A stretch of DNA of 64,000 bases from NCBI GenBank assembly GCA_035606665.1, contig DATNEY010000009.1, forward strand, positions 62,001 to 126,000, written 5' to 3'. Positions 50,474 to 60,263 of the stretch are shown here, in pieces. Both the position numbers and the translations under genes were made by a program. This DNA comes from DASUGC01 sp035606665 (lineage in GTDB: Bacteria > Acidobacteriota > Vicinamibacteria > Vicinamibacterales > SCN-69-37). Numbering within the stretch: position 1 is the first letter of the stretch; each line of letters starts with the position of its first letter. A model generated the notes under the pieces. It saw only the letters and a program-made list of their open reading frames with translations. It searched no databases and was not told where the DNA came from.

Positions 50474-53400
50474 TCAGCGCTTGGTTCGCGCCGCCATCTC
50501 CGCCTTCAGAACCTCTACCGCCTTCTCAACCTGCATATCCCGTTTCGCCGTGTGTGACATCGGCGTGTTGTCGACCGACACGTCCGGCGGCACGCCGAAG
50601 TTCTCCATATTCTGGCTGTCCTTGGTGATCCACACACCCGTGCCCGGTGTCCGGATCGCCGAACCGTCGAGCAGCGTGTATGACCCCGTCCCAATCACGG
50701 CGCCCATCGTCGGGACGCCGATGACCTTGCCAAGACCGAGCGCACGGAAGCCGGCGGGGAACATCTCGGCGTCCGAGGCCGAGCGTTCGTTCTGCATCAC
50801 GACCATCGGCCCGTAGAAATTCTGCGGGCGCGGCTGGCGGACGCCGGCGTCGCGGCCGACGGTGTACTGGTATTCGCGGCCGGCGAGGATCTGCAGCAAC
50901 TCTTGGTCGATGCCGCCGCCGCCGTTGAAGCGCTGGTCGATGACGAGCGCCTTCTTCGTGCGGTTCGCGGCGAGGTCGAGCTGGAACTGGCGTAGCGACG
51001 GCGCATCCATCGCGCGGATGTGGAGATAGCCGATCTCGCCGTTGCTCAGTTTGTCGACCATCACGCGCCGATCCTCGACCCACCGTGCGTACTGGAGATC
51101 GCCGAAGTTGCCGCCAGGCGTGATCGCGACTTCCCAGGCGCCGTCCTTCACCGGCTTGTCGTTGACGAGGAAGCGCAGCTTGTTCGTGGACGGGAACGTC
51201 AGCCTCTGCCAGTAGTTGTCTGTCGTTTTCAGATCGCGATCGTCGAGGGCGAGGATGTAGTTGCCCTCCGCAATCTTCAGGAAGTCGTGGTCGGCGGGCC
51301 CATCCTTATAGATGTGGCCGACGCGATAGAAACCGGACGGGTCGAACGTCACGTCGAACCCGGGCTGCCGCGTGGCGCCCGTCGACGGCCCCGCGTCCGA
51401 GGGGCCGCCGCTCACGCCCGTGTGCGACGCGTTCAGCTCGCCGATCATCATCATCATGACGTTCTGCAGCTCGTCCTGATCGACTAGATAGGTGAGCAGC
51501 GACTCGTACTTCGTCCGCATCGCCGGCCACGACACGCCGTGCATCTCGGAGTCGTAGAAGCGATTCTTCATGATGCGCCAGCCCTCGTTGAACACCTGCT
51601 GCCGCAGCTGTCGCTTGTCTACCTGGATCGTCGCCGTGTAGGTGACCTGACGCGCAGTTCCGCTCGCGTCAGGAGCCGCGGCCGCACCGCCGGCCGCACC
51701 GCCGCCTCTGCTTCCACCACCACGGCCGCCGCCGGCTGCCGCGACCGGCGCCGCCGCTCCACCGCCGCCGGTCCCGAGCGTCGCGGCGTAGAGTCCCGTT
51801 CCCGAGCGGAAATACAGCGTGCGTCCATCACGCGTGAAGGCCATGCCCGCGCCGGGCGCGCCGCCGCCTCCTCCACCACCGCGTCCGCCGCCGCGGCCTC
51901 CGCCATCAGCGGCCGCTGCTGCCGGCGGCACTCGCGTCAGCGCGTTCGTCTCGACATTGACGATGTAGATGCCGGCGATGCCCGCGGCCGCGCCCGCGGT
52001 CGTGCTCGAAAGATTGAAGGCGACGGAACGGCCGTCCGGCGACGCAAGCAGGCCGCTGACCGAGTCACCCGGCAGCGGAATCTGCCGAGATCGACGCGCG
52101 ATTCCGTTCCAGTCAATCTGGACCGTGGGCGTCGCCGCTCCTCCCGCACCACCGGCTCTTCCCCCAGCGGCGCCCGCCGCCTGTGCCGCGATCGCCTGTG
52201 CCTCGTTGTCGACGTCCCGGTTCAGCGGATCGCGTTCCTGGTCCCGGAGCGGCGTCGCCCACATCGTTGTCGTGGTCGTGATGCCTCCCTGGCTCGCGAT
52301 GCCATTGCTGAAGCCTTCCGCTGATGTGAAGACGATGTAGCGGCCGTCGCCTGTCCAGACGGGGTTGGCCTCGGAGTAATGGACGCGGTCCTCGGTGATG
52401 TGGCGCTCCTCACCTCCGGTGATTGCCGCGACGTATACGTGCGAGCGCAGCGTCCGGTCCTGCTTGGAGAATGCCACCCATTTGCTGTCGGGCGAGATCG
52501 AGAAGTTACCGATGCGCGCGACGGTGTCGGATGTGACGGTCGCCGTGCGGCCGTCGGCGACCGCGTAGCTGTAGAGCTTCTTGTCCGCGGCCGTGTAGAG
52601 CAGCGCTTTCGAGTCCGGCGTCCACTGCATCGCGCCTTTCTCGTTGTCGAGATTGGTGATCTGCTTCGGTGACTTGCCGTCTGGGTCGGTAACCCAGAGC
52701 TCGTCGCGGCCGGACTTGTCGGACATGTATGCGATGAACTTGCCGTCGGGCGACCACTTCGGCGACTGGCTGCGCGACGCCATGTTGTCCGGCGCGATGC
52801 GGGTGATGTCGCCACGGTTCGTTGCGATCGTGAGAATCTGCCCTCGCGCGGAAATCACCGCGCGCTGGCCTGACGGGGACAGGTCGAACGCGTCCACCTC
52901 GTTCTGAATCGTCGCGACCTCGAACTCGTTTTCCTTGTCGTCGGTGGCGATGTCGATCTTGATCTCGCTGGAGCGGCCGGACGCCACGTCGAGCTTCCAG
53001 ACACCGAAGCTCTCCTCGTACACGATCGTCCTGCCGTCGGCCGACATCGCCGGCCAGAACAGGCTGCCGCTCGTGTGCTTCGTCAACTGCACGGGCGCGC
53101 CGCCGCCCGCCGGTACTCGATAGATGTTGTTGGCGCTGCGATAGACGTCGGCCGCGCCAGGCCTGATCGCTTTCTCGTTGGGCAGCGGGTCGCCGACGAA
53201 GTAGATGTGGTTGTCCGCGCCCCACATCGGCCAGTAGCGGTTGTACTGCTCGTCACTCAAAAGCGCGCGATATGTCTTCGCCGAAAGATCCGCTATCCAC
53301 AGATCGGCGGCGTAGCTGCCGCGGTAGTGCTTGCGCGTCCACGTCGCGGGATGACGGTTGAACACGAGCGAGCGGCCGTCAGGCGAGAAGTCACCGTAGT

Positions 53401-53923
53401 AACCCCAGTCCACAGGCAGCGGCTTTTCCGGCCCGCCTGCGACCGGCACCTGGTAGAGCGTCGCGACGTTCGGGAACACGCCGTCACCGTGCGCGGATCG
53501 GAAGAGCACCTGCTGGCCGTCCCTCGACCAGCCGACGACATCGTCGCCGCCGGAGAACCAGGTGAGCTGCCGTGGCGTGCCGCCGTTTGTCGAGATGACG
53601 AAGACGTCGTTGTTGCCGAAGCGATTCGATGAGAACGCGATCCACCGACCGTCCGGGGAAAATCGCGGGTACACCTCGCGCGCCGTGTTCACCGTGAGGC
53701 GCAGCGGATTCGAGCCGTCCTCGCCGGCGATCCAGATGTCGCCCATGTAGCTGAACGTAATGCGTCCAGCGTGATAGTCCGGGTAGCGCGCCAGCTTGAT
53801 GGCGCCGCTCGGCGCGGTCCCGGCTTGAGCCGGAGCGGCAGACTGCGCCAGTGGATGCGATGGGACAAACGTCCACACCAGAGCGACAACGAGTACGACG
53901 CCGAGCGTGAACCGACGAGCCAT
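50474..53923 (-). CDS. Tricorn-like S41-family protease with N-terminal propeller
   Basis: ATG 53923 is chosen: GGAGG lies eight bases ahead and a signal peptide follows (FTLGVVLVVALVWTFVPSHPLA). The 1149-residue protein has WD40/TolB-like propeller blades (YMGDIWIAGEDGSNPLRLT, FSPDGRWIAFSSNRFGNND and others). A central Gly/Ala-rich stretch (RGGGRGGGGGGGAPGAG, and a second near AAGGGRGGGSRGG) is followed by a PDZ region (ILALDDRDLKTTDNYW) and the S41 core with FNGGGGIDQELL and NERSASDAEMFP carrying the likely catalytic Ser. It should degrade proteins in the periplasm. The low-complexity insert resembles those in the two epimerase-like proteins. Confidence 0.88.
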   Translation of the reverse strand: MARRFTLGVVLVVALVWTFVPSHPLAQSAAPAQAGTAPSGAIKLARYPDYHAGRITFSYMGDIWIAGEDGSNPLRLTVNTAREVYPRFSPDGRWIAFSSNRFGNNDVFVISTNGGTPRQLTWFSGGDDVVGWSRDGQQVLFRSAHGDGVFPNVATLYQVPVAGGPEKPLPVDWGYYGDFSPDGRSLVFNRHPATWTRKHYRGSYAADLWIADLSAKTYRALLSDEQYNRYWPMWGADNHIYFVGDPLPNEKAIRPGAADVYRSANNIYRVPAGGGAPVQLTKHTSGSLFWPAMSADGRTIVYEESFGVWKLDVASGRSSEIKIDIATDDKENEFEVATIQNEVDAFDLSPSGQRAVISARGQILTIATNRGDITRIAPDNMASRSQSPKWSPDGKFIAYMSDKSGRDELWVTDPDGKSPKQITNLDNEKGAMQWTPDSKALLYTAADKKLYSYAVADGRTATVTSDTVARIGNFSISPDSKWVAFSKQDRTLRSHVYVAAITGGEERHITEDRVHYSEANPVWTGDGRYIVFTSAEGFSNGIASQGGITTTTTMWATPLRDQERDPLNRDVDNEAQAIAAQAAGAAGGRAGGAGGAATPTVQIDWNGIARRSRQIPLPGDSVSGLLASPDGRSVAFNLSSTTAGAAAGIAGIYIVNVETNALTRVPPAAAAADGGGRGGGRGGGGGGGAPGAGMAFTRDGRTLYFRSGTGLYAATLGTGGGGAAAPVAAAGGGRGGGSRGGGAAGGAAAAPDASGTARQVTYTATIQVDKRQLRQQVFNEGWRIMKNRFYDSEMHGVSWPAMRTKYESLLTYLVDQDELQNVMMMMIGELNASHTGVSGGPSDAGPSTGATRQPGFDVTFDPSGFYRVGHIYKDGPADHDFLKIAEGNYILALDDRDLKTTDNYWQRLTFPSTNKLRFLVNDKPVKDGAWEVAITPGGNFGDLQYARWVEDRRVMVDKLSNGEIGYLHIRAMDAPSLRQFQLDLAANRTKKALVIDQRFNGGGGIDQELLQILAGREYQYTVGRDAGVRQPRPQNFYGPMVVMQNERSASDAEMFPAGFRALGLGKVIGVPTMGAVIGTGSYTLLDGSAIRTPGTGVWITKDSQNMENFGVPPDVSVDNTPMSHTAKRDMQVEKAVEVLKAEMAARTKR

Positions 53924-53957
53924 GTGAAGCCTCCGGGGAAACGGGCCGATGTTACAC

Positions 53958-54040
53958 CGCGAAGCCCCGAACGTAGTGAGGGCGCTGAGCGTCCCAAGAC
54001 AAGCGCGTGGGGGTGGGGGCCCCACGCGAACCAGAAAAAA
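53958..54040 (+). repeat. Dispersed structured element, copy E5 (hairpin 1 only)
   Basis: GAACGTAGTGAGGGCGCTGAG is followed by a strong hairpin, CGCGTGGGG paired with CCCCACGCG. The CGCGAACCAGAAAAAAG tail is like that of copy E1. It ends about 15 bases before the serine hydrolase ATG at 54055 and sits in the divergent promoter of the protease. Confidence 0.5.
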
Positions 54041-54054
54041 GTAAGATTCCGGCC

Positions 54055-55485
54055 ATGCGAAAAGCTGTTTTCAGCGCTGCAGCCTTGGCCGCCGTCATGG
54101 TTTTGGCCCACACTGGCCTCGAGGCCGGCCAGGCTGTCGATCCCACGAAGGTTGACGCGGTCTTTGCGCGCTGGACGTCGTCGACTCCTGGATGCGCGGT
54201 CGGCGTCGGTGTCGGCGGGCGCAGCGTGCTGGAGAAGGCGTACGGCATGGCCGACCTCGAGCACGACGTGCCGAACAAGGCCGACACCATCTTCGAAGCC
54301 GGGTCGGTGTCGAAGCAGTTCACTGCGATGGCTGTGCTCCTGCTCGCGGCGGAAGGGAAGCTCTCGATCGACGATCCGGCGCGGAAGTACGTTCCAGAGC
54401 TGCCGGACTACGGGGTGCCGCTGACGATCCGCCACATGCTCACGCACACGAGCGGCCTGAGGGATTGGGGCAGCCTGGAAGGGATAGCCGGGTGGCCGCG
54501 AACGACGCGTACGTACACGCATGCGCACGTGGTGGAAATCCTCGGCATGCAGAAGGCGCTCAACTTCACCCCGGGCTCGCACTACTCGTACAGCAATTCC
54601 GGCTACAACCTGGCGGCCGTGATCGTGTCCCGCGTCGGCGGCATGCCCTTCGCCGAGTTCAGCCAGAAACGGATCTTTCAGCCGCTCGGGATGACACGCA
54701 CGTCGTGGCGCGACGATTTCACGCGCATCGTGAAGGATCGCGCGATCGCGTACTCGGGCAGCGGCGCGGGCCTGCGGCAGGACATGCCGTTCGAGAACGT
54801 GCACGGCAATGGCGGACTGCTCACAACCGTCGGCGATCTGTTGAAGTGGAATGAGAACTTCGTTTCACCGAAGGTCGGGGACGCCGCGCTCGTCGCGCGC
54901 CAGCAGGCGTTGGGGAAGTTCACGAGCGGCGTGACGCAGTCCTACGCGTCCGGCTTGATGGTCGGGATGTACAAAGGATTGCCCGAAGTGAGCCACAGCG
55001 GATCGACCGCGGGCTACCGGGCATTTCTCACGCGGTTCCAGGATCCGCATGTATCCGTGGCGGTTCTCTGCAACGCCGGCACCGCGGACGCGACCGCGGC
55101 TGCCCATGCGGTCGGCGACCTGTATCTCGCCGGCAAGATCAACCCGAACGCTCCGAGGCCGCCCGCGGTAGCGGAGACGCGCAGTCCGCTCACAGCGATT
55201 GTCCGCGACGACTCCTTCAAACCTTCAGCGACGGAGCTCGCGACCTTCACCGGCACGTACGTCAGCGACGAGATCGAGACGACGCTCGTCGTGGAAGTAA
55301 GAAACGGTGAGCTGGTCGTGAAGCGCCGGCCAGATTCCGTGATTCCGCTACGTCCGCATTCGCGCGACAGATTCGACGCCGGCGGCGGCATCGGTCTAAT
55401 GACGTTTCATCGCGCCGGTGGCCGCGTGACCGAGGTCGGCATCACGCAGGATCGCGTCTGGGATCTGCGGTTCCGAAGGCAGTGA
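54055..55485 (+). CDS. Serine hydrolase, class C beta-lactamase/DD-peptidase-like
   Basis: The 476-residue protein has a signal peptide (KAVFSAAALAAVMVLAHTGLEAG). The class C motifs are in order: SVSK at about residue 84 (S-x-x-K), YSN in SYSNSGYN near residue 182, and HSG in SHSGSTAGY near residue 313, which takes the KTG position. The C-terminal extension of about 110 residues is a lipocalin-like DUF3471-type domain (LATFTGTYVSDEIETTLVVEV). It is probably a periplasmic esterase or peptidase rather than a resistance enzyme. The start follows repeat element E5, with no clear ribosome-binding site. Confidence 0.88.
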   Translation: MRKAVFSAAALAAVMVLAHTGLEAGQAVDPTKVDAVFARWTSSTPGCAVGVGVGGRSVLEKAYGMADLEHDVPNKADTIFEAGSVSKQFTAMAVLLLAAEGKLSIDDPARKYVPELPDYGVPLTIRHMLTHTSGLRDWGSLEGIAGWPRTTRTYTHAHVVEILGMQKALNFTPGSHYSYSNSGYNLAAVIVSRVGGMPFAEFSQKRIFQPLGMTRTSWRDDFTRIVKDRAIAYSGSGAGLRQDMPFENVHGNGGLLTTVGDLLKWNENFVSPKVGDAALVARQQALGKFTSGVTQSYASGLMVGMYKGLPEVSHSGSTAGYRAFLTRFQDPHVSVAVLCNAGTADATAAAHAVGDLYLAGKINPNAPRPPAVAETRSPLTAIVRDDSFKPSATELATFTGTYVSDEIETTLVVEVRNGELVVKRRPDSVIPLRPHSRDRFDAGGGIGLMTFHRAGGRVTEVGITQDRVWDLRFRRQ

Positions 55486-55543
55486 AGATGGTGAAGGTCA
55501 TGTGTGCCCGACTTCACAGTCTTCACCACCTTCACTATCTTCC
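55482..55543. repeat. Inverted short-word repeat, GTGAAG/CTTCAC type
   Basis: GTGAAGATGGTGAAGG (55482-55497) is mirrored by repeated CTTCAC words up to CTATCTTCC (55543), partly inside the serine hydrolase stop region. It lies between two convergent genes. Confidence 0.5.
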
Positions 55544-56782
55544 AAATCGCGGATTCACGATGTTGTTGAAGATGGAGCCGAACCGGTACGTGAGATTCAC
55601 CGAGAAGTCCACCCGGTAACCGCTCTGCAACTCGCGCACCCTGAGCAGTACTTCCTCGGGTGTAGCGCCGCGGCTCGGGAGTGCGATCTGGTCGCGGATG
55701 CGCGACGCCGAGCCGTCGAGGTTCAGCGACAGGCCGCGTGAAATCCTGAACGACAGCTCGCCTCCGACCTCGAACCGGTACTTGCTCAGATCATGCAGGT
55801 ACTGCTTGAACCCGGCGTTGACCTGTAATTCACCCCATGGCTGAACGGCTTCGAGCGTCGTGTCCAGCGCGTGCACGGGATTCGTCTCGCTCAGTTTGCC
55901 GAACAGTGTGAGCTCGTTGTACCTGGAGTGCTCGACGCCCGCGGAATACTTGATGCGAAGCTGGCGTGAGGCGTAGTCGGCGTACGGAAAGATGTTGTAC
56001 TCAACGGCGGGCGCGAACACGACACGCAGCCGCTGGTTGCCGAACGTCGAGGAGTTCACGCCGCCCTCGATCGCGGCAGACCAATGCGCGCCAAGGGCGC
56101 GTCCGACGAATCCCTCCAGGCCGCGCTGCCGTCTCGTCACCTTGACGGTGCCGCCACCATCCTCATCGTCGTCAAGCGTGAATTCCTCTTCGTTGTTCTC
56201 GGAGTTCGCGCCGAAGCTCAGGATCCACTTTTCGGTGACGCGGTCGGCGCTCGCGCGGACCTGCCAGTCCCACTCCTTGTTGCTCTCCTGCTTGTCGATC
56301 GATCCGCCGCCGCGCAGGCTGAACACCCACGCCTTCCACGGGTCGTCCTTCACCGTGGTCTGCGATGCACCCGCCGCGCCGCCTTCGACATCGACCTTCA
56401 GGTTGCGAATGCCGGCGCGTTCCGCGTACCAGACCAGGCCGACCGTCATCGTCCGCAACATCTGCTTGCGGCGGGCGTCTTCCGTGTCGCCGCTCTCGGA
56501 GATGGCTTTGAGGTCGGTGTCCACGCCCTGCAGGCGGCCCACGCCGATGAATCGGAGCACCACTTCGCGGCCGCCCCCGCCGGTTGAGTTCGTGGCTGAG
56601 AGCACCTGCACGTCGGCGTCCTGGGGCTGCCGCACGAAGTCCACCCAGTCGATCTCCTCGCGGATGAATTCGGAAAAGCACTCGCACTCGAGGAACACCC
56701 GGAGCCTGGCCGTTGCTGACTGGGCGGCGGCCGCTGTCGATCCGAGACAGACCAGCAGGATGGCTGCGAGAACGCGTTGCAT
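55535..56782 (-). CDS. Secreted outer-membrane beta-barrel-like protein
   Basis: The 415-residue protein has a signal peptide (MQRVLAAILLVCLGSTAAAAQ). An N-terminal domain with a short Cys pair (ECECFSEFIREEIDWVDFV) and QDADVQVLSATNST is followed by a beta-rich half with the alternating pattern of an outer-membrane barrel (WILSFGANSENNEEEF, VVFAPAVEYNIFPYADY, VDFSVNLTYRFGSIF). It resembles DUF481-type barrels. It is the last gene of a minus-strand set with HupE, TPR and DUF4331 and is 51 bases from HupE. Role unknown; membership in a metal- or stress-related envelope system is inferred. Confidence 0.65.
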   Translation of the reverse strand: MQRVLAAILLVCLGSTAAAAQSATARLRVFLECECFSEFIREEIDWVDFVRQPQDADVQVLSATNSTGGGGREVVLRFIGVGRLQGVDTDLKAISESGDTEDARRKQMLRTMTVGLVWYAERAGIRNLKVDVEGGAAGASQTTVKDDPWKAWVFSLRGGGSIDKQESNKEWDWQVRASADRVTEKWILSFGANSENNEEEFTLDDDEDGGGTVKVTRRQRGLEGFVGRALGAHWSAAIEGGVNSSTFGNQRLRVVFAPAVEYNIFPYADYASRQLRIKYSAGVEHSRYNELTLFGKLSETNPVHALDTTLEAVQPWGELQVNAGFKQYLHDLSKYRFEVGGELSFRISRGLSLNLDGSASRIRDQIALPSRGATPEEVLLRVRELQSGYRVDFSVNLTYRFGSIFNNIVNPRFGR

Positions 56783-56833
56783 GCGTCCGGAGCCTAACCG
56801 TGAGCCAGGTGCAGGTCAACCTGCGCCCGATTT

Positions 56834-57874
56834 CTACAACGTCCGTTCGACCATCCAGAACAGTCCCGTCAGAGCAATCGCGGCCGAGAGTGGCCGGACG
56901 ACGAACTGCCGCTCCGTGTCTATCGTCAGCCTCAGCGACCGGATGATGCACGCGGCGCCGGCAATGACGGCGAGCTGTCCGAGCTCAACTCCAATGTTGA
57001 AGCCCACGAGCGCTCCCGCCAGGTTTTCTCCGGCGAGTCCAAGGTCCGCCATCGCGCCCGCGAAGCCGAGGCCGTGAAGCAGGCCGAACCCAAAAACCGC
57101 CACAAGCCGCCCGTACGAGACGTTGCGCGCGAGGAGGTTCTCGAGGGCGATGAACGCGATCGACGCCGCAATCAGCGGTTCGACGATCCGCGCGGGCACG
57201 CTCACCGCGCCGACGACCGCCAGCGCGAGTGTCAGTGAATGCGCGAGCGTGAAGAGGCTGACCTGAAGAATGACGGCACGTTTGGTCGTCGCCACCAGGT
57301 ACAGGCCCAGCATGAACAGCACGTGGTCCAGGCCGCCTGGGAGGATGTGCGTAAAGCCCTGCGGAATGAGCCGCACAGCCGAGCGCGCAATGCCGCGCCA
57401 CCCGGGCGCGCCGGATTCGTTCAGCTGGTACTCGCGGCTCCACTCGTGTCCGGCGAGCCATTCGTACGCGTCGAGATTGACGTCCGACCTGGTCCGCACG
57501 ACAGCCAGTGGATAGGCGCCGAGGAACAGTTGCGTTCGCCAGCGGACTGCGTCCGCGCCGCCTGTCACACCGCCGGCCAGGTGCATCGTGATGAGGCCCT
57601 TGCGGTTGGGCGTGTTCTCCAAGCCGCGCCATTCGAGATCGACCCGTCGTCCGTCAATCTCCAGATCGACAAGCCGGACGATGTCCGAGGCCTGCGCGCC
57701 CAGTCCCTCCAGCGTTCGCGCGAGGATTTCGGCATCCGCCGAGATGTCAACGCGCACCTTGCCGTCGCCAGGAACTTCGACGACAACGAACGCAGACGAC
57801 GTCGGGTGCGCTTGCGGCACGGACGTCAGGAACAGCCAGATCAGAACGACGAGCGCGACGCGGACCCGTGTCAT
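56834..57874 (-). CDS. HupE/UreJ-family membrane protein
   Basis: The 346-residue protein has an N-terminal signal (VRVALVVLIWLFLTSVPQAHP), an extracytoplasmic beta-like domain to about residue 165, and then the membrane part. That part opens with GFTHILPGGLDHVLFMLGLYL, the HupE signature whose His and Asp may bind nickel or cobalt. Helices with FTLAHSLTLALAVVG and FGFGLLHGLGFAGAM follow. Members are nickel/cobalt permease-like. The stop-start overlap (ATGA at 57871) couples it to the TPR lipoprotein upstream. Confidence 0.88.
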   Translation of the reverse strand: MTRVRVALVVLIWLFLTSVPQAHPTSSAFVVVEVPGDGKVRVDISADAEILARTLEGLGAQASDIVRLVDLEIDGRRVDLEWRGLENTPNRKGLITMHLAGGVTGGADAVRWRTQLFLGAYPLAVVRTRSDVNLDAYEWLAGHEWSREYQLNESGAPGWRGIARSAVRLIPQGFTHILPGGLDHVLFMLGLYLVATTKRAVILQVSLFTLAHSLTLALAVVGAVSVPARIVEPLIAASIAFIALENLLARNVSYGRLVAVFGFGLLHGLGFAGAMADLGLAGENLAGALVGFNIGVELGQLAVIAGAACIIRSLRLTIDTERQFVVRPLSAAIALTGLFWMVERTL

Positions 57875-58851
57875 TTGAGCGCCGGTCTTTCGGTGAGGCG
57901 TACGGCTTCCGCAAGCGCGAGTTTCTTCGAGGCCTCACCGGCACGTCCGAGCGCGCGGAGTACATCCGCAGCCAGGGTGAGCGACGCGGACGTGGGTGCG
58001 CCGGAGTCAAGCTGGTCCAGCAGCTTGAGCGCTGCGAGGTGGTCGCCGTTGTTGTGCGCAACACGCGCTTGTCCTTCCACTGCCAGCGGATAGCGCGGAA
58101 ATAGATGAATGGCGTGGTCGAACTCACGTGCCGCGCGGCCACGCTGGCCGCTCGCAAGGAGGAGCGCGCCGAGTTGGGCGCGATGCCAGGCCAGGGCTTC
58201 GACGTCGCTCGGGCTCGTCGCCTCGAGCGCCATCGACATGAGCCGGATGGCGCCGGGCAAGTCTCCGGAGAGCTCGCGCGCGTACGCAACCCGGGCGTAG
58301 CTGGCGGCGTCCGGCCGCATCGCCACCATGCGATCGAACGCGGCAAACGCGCCCGCGCGATCGCCGAGTTCCAGTCTCGAGTCGCCGATGATTCCGTAGG
58401 CTGCCGCGTCGGCCGGCTGCATCTGAAGACAGCGCTCGGCTTCGCGGATCGCCTCTTCGAACTTGTGCTGTGAGGCAAGCGCGGCTGCGAGCAGCCGCTG
58501 AGCCTGGTACCGATAGAGGACCGCCGGCTGCGCGTCGTCACGCCGCGCGAGCAGCGTTCGAACAACCCGCTCGGCCTTGACTGCCGGCGCCGCATGACCG
58601 GCGACGCGCGCCTGGCGGAGGAGGGCGTCGGCGAGTCGCAGCGCGGCCGCTCGATCCGAAGGCGTTGACGCAAGTCGCGCTTCCATCTCGCGGACGGTCG
58701 AATCGAGTTCCTCGCGCGATGTTCCCGGTGCGCCGGGAGCGCCGAGCGATGGCGCGGGAAGCAACGAGCGGCCCGTGGCCGCGGGGTGACTGCACCCCAC
58801 GGCCACGAGAGCGCCAAGCAGGACGATTGTCCGGACTTGAGGGAACGACAC
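57871..58851 (-). CDS. TPR lipoprotein-like protein
   Basis: GTG 58851 starts a hydrophobic segment ending LVAVGCSHP, a likely lipobox with the modified Cys at about residue 20. The 326-residue product is a chain of TPR units (RLADALLRQARVAGHAAPA, KFEEAIREAERCLQMQPAD, DRAGAFAAFDRMVAMRPDA, and GRAAREFDHAIHLFPRYPL). It is probably anchored in the outer membrane and scaffolds a partner. It begins two bases after the DUF4331 stop and overlaps HupE by four bases, so the set is one operon. Confidence 0.75.
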   Translation of the reverse strand: MSFPQVRTIVLLGALVAVGCSHPAATGRSLLPAPSLGAPGAPGTSREELDSTVREMEARLASTPSDRAAALRLADALLRQARVAGHAAPAVKAERVVRTLLARRDDAQPAVLYRYQAQRLLAAALASQHKFEEAIREAERCLQMQPADAAAYGIIGDSRLELGDRAGAFAAFDRMVAMRPDAASYARVAYARELSGDLPGAIRLMSMALEATSPSDVEALAWHRAQLGALLLASGQRGRAAREFDHAIHLFPRYPLAVEGQARVAHNNGDHLAALKLLDQLDSGAPTSASLTLAADVLRALGRAGEASKKLALAEAVRLTERPALK

Positions 58852-58853
58852 GG

Positions 58854-60227
58854 CTATTTGTTTCCGGCGTGAGGCGTTGCGACGTACGGGAACACGAGCA
58901 GGAACGGCTTGTCGTTCGCCCCGACGCCGTCGCCGAGCTGCGCGTTGATACCGCCGTTGAACGACGGCGTGAGCGGCGTCGCGCCGGCCATCGCGCGCAG
59001 CGCGATATCGACGACGTCATCGGTCAGCCGGCGGCCGTTCGGGAAACCGGCGACGTCGCCGCCGAGCACGCCGAGCGGGTTCGGGTTGAAGACCGGGGCG
59101 ATCGCCGTGTTGAGCCGCAGCATTTCCGACGGCTTCACATTGGGCGGCTGGTTGAGTCCCGGGATGCCGGTCAGGAAGATGGTGACCAGGTCGTTGCGCG
59201 GCGCGGCCGGGGACTGGATGCCGAAGAGCAGCGACAGCAGCTTCGGCACTTCGGGATCCTGGACGAACGGCAGCGCGGCGGCGTCTTCGGTCGGCTGCAA
59301 GGAATTGAAGAGATCCTTGGCCGCTCTCGGGATAACGACTTCGTTGACGAGCGGCTGGCCGAGCCGGGACACCTGCACCATCGTGCCGACGGCCTTTTCC
59401 TCGCCGTCCTTGCGATTGGTGATGGACGGACGGCTGGCCGTGGACCAGATGCCGATGACGGCGTTCGGATCGCTCGCGTTCGCCGGACGCATGCCGTTGG
59501 CCGTGAGCGAGGCGATGGGAATCTCGATCGCGATCGTGTGGACGTTGTAGCCCGCGAGCGAGTCCTTGTTGTCCGTGTCCGCGGGCGGGACGGCCAGGAG
59601 GTCGAAGACGTTCAGGTCCACGAAGAACGGATCGTCACGCTGTCCTGCGAACACACGGATGCCGCCCGGGAGATCGCGCACGGCCGCGGCCGCCAGGTTC
59701 TCGTAGTTCGGTGTCGACCTGACGCCCACGTTCACGGGCGGCGTGGGCAAATCCTTGCCGAGGACCGACGACTTGTTGCCGCCGAAACCGCCGTTGCCGT
59801 TGAGGCGGGTGACCGTGTACGACTGGCGGACGTTGAAGTTCAGCGAGTCGAGCGAATCGATCGGGCCCGTGTTGTACAGGAACGTGTTGCCGTTTCGGAC
59901 GCTGGTCTTGAACTGGAACTGGAACGTCACGTCCTCGCGGGCGTCGCCGTTGTTATCGATCTTGATCGCGTACACGACGTTGTCGTCGAACTTGTAGAAG
60001 TTCGGTCCGCCGTACGGCGCTTCGAGCGGAATGAAGTTCGCGATGATCGTGACCTTGTCGGGTGTCGAGGGGCTGACGAAGGCGTAGAGGTCGGTGTTGT
60101 CGGCCAGCGGATCGGCGCTGATGAGCGGCGCTTCCCGATGGCTCGAGGCCTGCACCGGCCAGAAAGCCGCTGCGCCGACGGCGGCCGCGACGGCGAACAC
60201 ACATGCGAGGATTCGAATGGGCTTCAT
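58854..60227 (-). CDS. DUF4331-family exported protein
   Basis: ATG 60227 is set by the signal peptide (MKPIRILACVFAVAAAVGAAAF) and a GGAGA site eight bases ahead. The 457-residue product opens with SSHREAPLISADPLADNTDLYAFVSP, the DUF4331 hallmark, and has NFIPLEAPYGGPNFYKF and later LSAGYNVHTIAIEIP-type blocks (SLAGYNVHTIAIEIPI). Function is unknown; a metal-linked envelope role is suspected because the gene is followed by TPR and HupE genes. It is divergent from an ECF sigma factor across a palindromic region. Confidence 0.85.
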   Translation of the reverse strand: MKPIRILACVFAVAAAVGAAAFWPVQASSHREAPLISADPLADNTDLYAFVSPSTPDKVTIIANFIPLEAPYGGPNFYKFDDNVVYAIKIDNNGDAREDVTFQFQFKTSVRNGNTFLYNTGPIDSLDSLNFNVRQSYTVTRLNGNGGFGGNKSSVLGKDLPTPPVNVGVRSTPNYENLAAAAVRDLPGGIRVFAGQRDDPFFVDLNVFDLLAVPPADTDNKDSLAGYNVHTIAIEIPIASLTANGMRPANASDPNAVIGIWSTASRPSITNRKDGEEKAVGTMVQVSRLGQPLVNEVVIPRAAKDLFNSLQPTEDAAALPFVQDPEVPKLLSLLFGIQSPAAPRNDLVTIFLTGIPGLNQPPNVKPSEMLRLNTAIAPVFNPNPLGVLGGDVAGFPNGRRLTDDVVDIALRAMAGATPLTPSFNGGINAQLGDGVGANDKPFLLVFPYVATPHAGNK

Positions 60228-60263
60228 GAAATCTCCTTCACCGACCCCTACGGCCCTTACGCA